Assembly (NCBI GenBank): GCA_038501195.1
Contig: JBBPUQ010000011.1
Span: 1,116,001 to 1,180,000, forward strand
Length of the DNA stretch: 64,000 nucleotides
Reading direction: 5' to 3'
Origin: Nemania diffusa
Lineage: Eukaryota > Ascomycota > Sordariomycetes > Xylariales > Xylariaceae
Shown piece after piece: positions 61,801 through 64,000 of this stretch. Positions within the stretch are counted from its first letter, which is position 1. Each line of letters begins with the position of its first letter. The notes beneath the pieces are model-generated. The model was not told the origin of the DNA and made no database searches. It saw only the letters and a list, made by a program, of their open reading frames with translations. Position numbers and translations under genes: made by a program.

Positions 61801-63848
61801 ATAGTACCAAGAATAATATAGTTATCACTTCAAGTTAATAAATAAGGTGACAAGCGATAGGTAGAAATGAAGAGTTCTATTATTAGGGTCTTGTATAGTA
61901 ACCATAGATTACTACTAAAATCGAATAACATAAATATTCTGACTAAGGTTAGACCCTTCTCGTAAACCCGGGCGCTGAGTTGCCAAAGACAGCGAATGCC
62001 GAAATTATTAAGAAACTCGTGCATTGAAGTAGTAATATACCATGTGGCCGGACTGCACACGGGAACACGCGCGATTTCAAGGCCACGCGAGCCACCTCTA
62101 GAATTCAAATCACAAGAGGTTGATGTTAGTTAATCCCTGAAATGCCATCAGGTCTCCTTTAAGCGAAATAACCGGTCGATTCTGAGCAATACAGCAAATA
62201 CTAAATAAATATCATCAAATACAAGTGTTGAGGACTTTAAGCATAACGAACATGTAGGTGCTGAAGCAAATAGGTATTAACCTAGTCGATTAGTAAGTGA
62301 TAGTGATAAGATTTAATAAAAGCCGCCAATAGACTTTCAAATAGACGGTTAGTTTATTATTTGCTAATACTTGGTAGCGAGAAGAGGCCTGGATTTGGAA
62401 CCTAGCAAATGGGATATTAACACATGCCACAACCATTTGAAATCCCGATAATTCTACTGTCGCTACCAATAAACGCGAGCAAACTTCAGACTCGGCCATT
62501 TCACAAGTTAAAGACCTAGAAATCCCCGGCCTATTCCCCGGCTAACTGAGAGACTAGGTATCATTCTAGAAAAAAGATTGTGGTCTCTGAGTAGGTGAGT
62601 GTTTAGATTATAGCCGGAGAACCATGTCAGTAATACAGATGTCATTAGTACTCGCCGAGGGCGGATACCACGATTGCTTCCTATACTCTTCATGCTTTAT
62701 ATTCCCCGACATAACTTGGATACAGTGCTAAGATACCTCATGTCAACTTCCCCCCCTGTACTGTCCCACCTCTCTACCGTGTAGTATGCGATCTAACTGT
62801 CTAAGCAGACAAGCATTTAATTTCCCGTGTGGACAGGGGTTACCTGCAGACAGGTAAGTAGGTAGTGTAAGTGTAATGGCAGGTGTTAGGAGCATTAGCA
62901 AAGACGCCAATCGAGAAGTTAAAAACTCCGCACCCCTAAGTTCATCAGCCTTACAAGCAATAAGTAAGCAAAATTTAACAGACACAGAAATCAGGCAATG
63001 GAAAAACCTATAATTATCTCTACCTAGCTAACATGTCTAGGTTGGCATAGGAATTGAGGAAGTATTTGGCCGGCCGCATCAGGTACCTACCTACATATGT
63101 AGGTATGCGTGGACAGCACTGGGTGATGAGGGATGTTTGCTGTAGCACTGTGTGATCGAAGGAAGCTAATGTGACGCCTAATCTTGCAAGTGTTAGTATC
63201 CGTGCATGTGGTTCAAGCAACCATCTACCTGCCCGAGCAAGTACCTACCTAAACAGGTACCTATTTCTGTAACACAGGCCACATACCAGTACCAGGTCCT
63301 GGGCATAACCCTATTTAATACCTGCTGCCCGTATGGGCGGTACCTTCCGTTTTGGACATGTACTTTAGTTCCTATGTATCTACATGCGAGCTGGCCTATT
63401 GAGTAAGTACTTGGGTAGGTATGTTAGGTACATAGAGGTAGGGAGGTAAGTACCCGTGCCTTGAAGTATGTAGGTTAGGTAGGTAGGCGCATGTATCTCT
63501 GAACCTTTAGCAGGGTAGACTGACCATCGAACATTTCAGGGACCGAGTCAACCGATCCAGTGAGAGGGAAAAAAGGTCCAGCCGGGCAGTTGCATCCGCG
63601 CTTTGTAGCAAGTGTGACTTCCTGCAGTCTGCCTATGTATTCAAATTCGGGATTGGCCTAGCTTCAGGTTTGTTTCACTAAAAGTTTTGTCTTCACTTGA
63701 TGTAATGTTTGTGACTTGTCCCCACATCATCACCAAAGCTGCTGTTGATTCTTTCTAAGGTACCTAGTCCACCTACACTGTACAGGCAGGTACGGTTTCT
63801 CCCACCACCCCATCTGCCCTGCATCAGGTACCGAGGATACTTCGCACC
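58847..63848. other. 5-kb gene-poor tail with TAGGTA-type words and possible gene scraps
   Basis: The first 700 bp are the permease upstream region; it is open on the minus strand but has no motifs. From 59580 on, words such as TAGGTAGGTA and TACCTACCTA recur (59622-59641, 59699-59718, 63080-63110, 63238-63260, 63410-63490). On the minus strand at 60817-60545 a 90-codon frame has fairly coding-like usage (SQLNGSMTLLQGGGYALTK, then LQEALWFTWNRYNTD). Two more scraps lie at 62108-61830 and 62693-62508. I recognise no family, and they may be pieces of a decayed gene. No RNA gene found. Confidence 0.4.
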
Positions 63849-64000
63849 ATGGTAAAAGCCGTCTCTGCATTTTCATCCCGATATCATCTAAAATTATCTC
63901 CCCTCACTTCCTCCCAAGCATCTTTCATCACCGCGATTGAAACCGAAGCGACCGCCGCATTACTTTGTGATCTGTGTCAATTCCATCGACACGCGTCACT
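63849..64000 (+). CDS. Possible gene start running off the right edge
   Basis: The ATG at 63849 (context CACCATGG, close to an ideal start) opens a frame that stays open to the last base, 50 codons. It begins MVKAVSAFSSRYHLKLSP and later has ATAALLCDLCQFHRHAS. The C-x-x-C pair near the end is the only motif. With so little sequence the call is weak; it could equally be a 5' leader. Confidence 0.25.
   Translation, partial: MVKAVSAFSSRYHLKLSPLTSSQASFITAIETEATAALLCDLCQFHRHAS

Overview
The window looks like nuclear DNA of a filamentous ascomycete (Pezizomycotina, most likely a Sordariomycete). The evidence is short spliceosomal introns of about 45-160 nt, typical fungal housekeeping orthologues, a HET-domain gene, amplified fungal AAA+ and DUF7708-type genes, and two large blocks of extremely AT-rich DNA that carry the mark of repeat-induced point mutation (RIP). 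The RIP call rests on paired long terminal repeats (LTRs) that differ almost only by C-to-T and G-to-A changes.

Layout. 1-4863: a conserved divergent pair, septin cdc12 (minus, 3' end cut by the window edge) and the ribosome-biogenesis WD40 gene pwp2 (plus). 4864-6930: gene-poor. 6931-12758: one RIP-degraded Ty1/copia-type retrotransposon with 203-bp LTRs and a perfect 5-bp target duplication. 12764-27800: an accessory island with an intact HET-domain gene, a 214-bp hAT-type MITE with an 8-bp target duplication sitting beside or inside an LTR-like repeat, a small fucose-lectin-like gene, and a head-to-head pair made of a 1140-residue AAA+ ATPase and a DUF7708-type protein with a degenerate P-loop. 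27912-40474: nested retrotransposons. The outer element is probably copia-like on the plus strand and is interrupted by a Ty3/gypsy element (30160-36643) on the minus strand. Both are RIP-mutated, but two short stretches inside escaped.

40717-58846 returns to conserved genes: vps3-like (CORVET, minus), a CASP/Coy1 golgin (plus), a secreted DUF3455 protein (plus), a serine beta-lactamase-like hydrolase (minus), a UCH37/UCHL5-type deubiquitinase with a 14-nt microexon (minus) and an AzgA-type purine permease with nine exons (minus). 58847-64000 is almost gene-free and rich in TAGGTA/TACCTA motifs. An open frame may start at the right edge.

How it fits together. The conserved genes serve septation, 90S pre-ribosome assembly, endosomal tethering, intra-Golgi traffic, proteasome-linked deubiquitination and purine uptake. 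They have no shared pathway and read as background synteny. The biologically suggestive part is the accessory island between the two RIP blocks, where genes of families used in fungal self/non-self recognition (HET, STAND-like DUF7708, AAA+) sit together with a lectin-like gene. That they act together is inference only.
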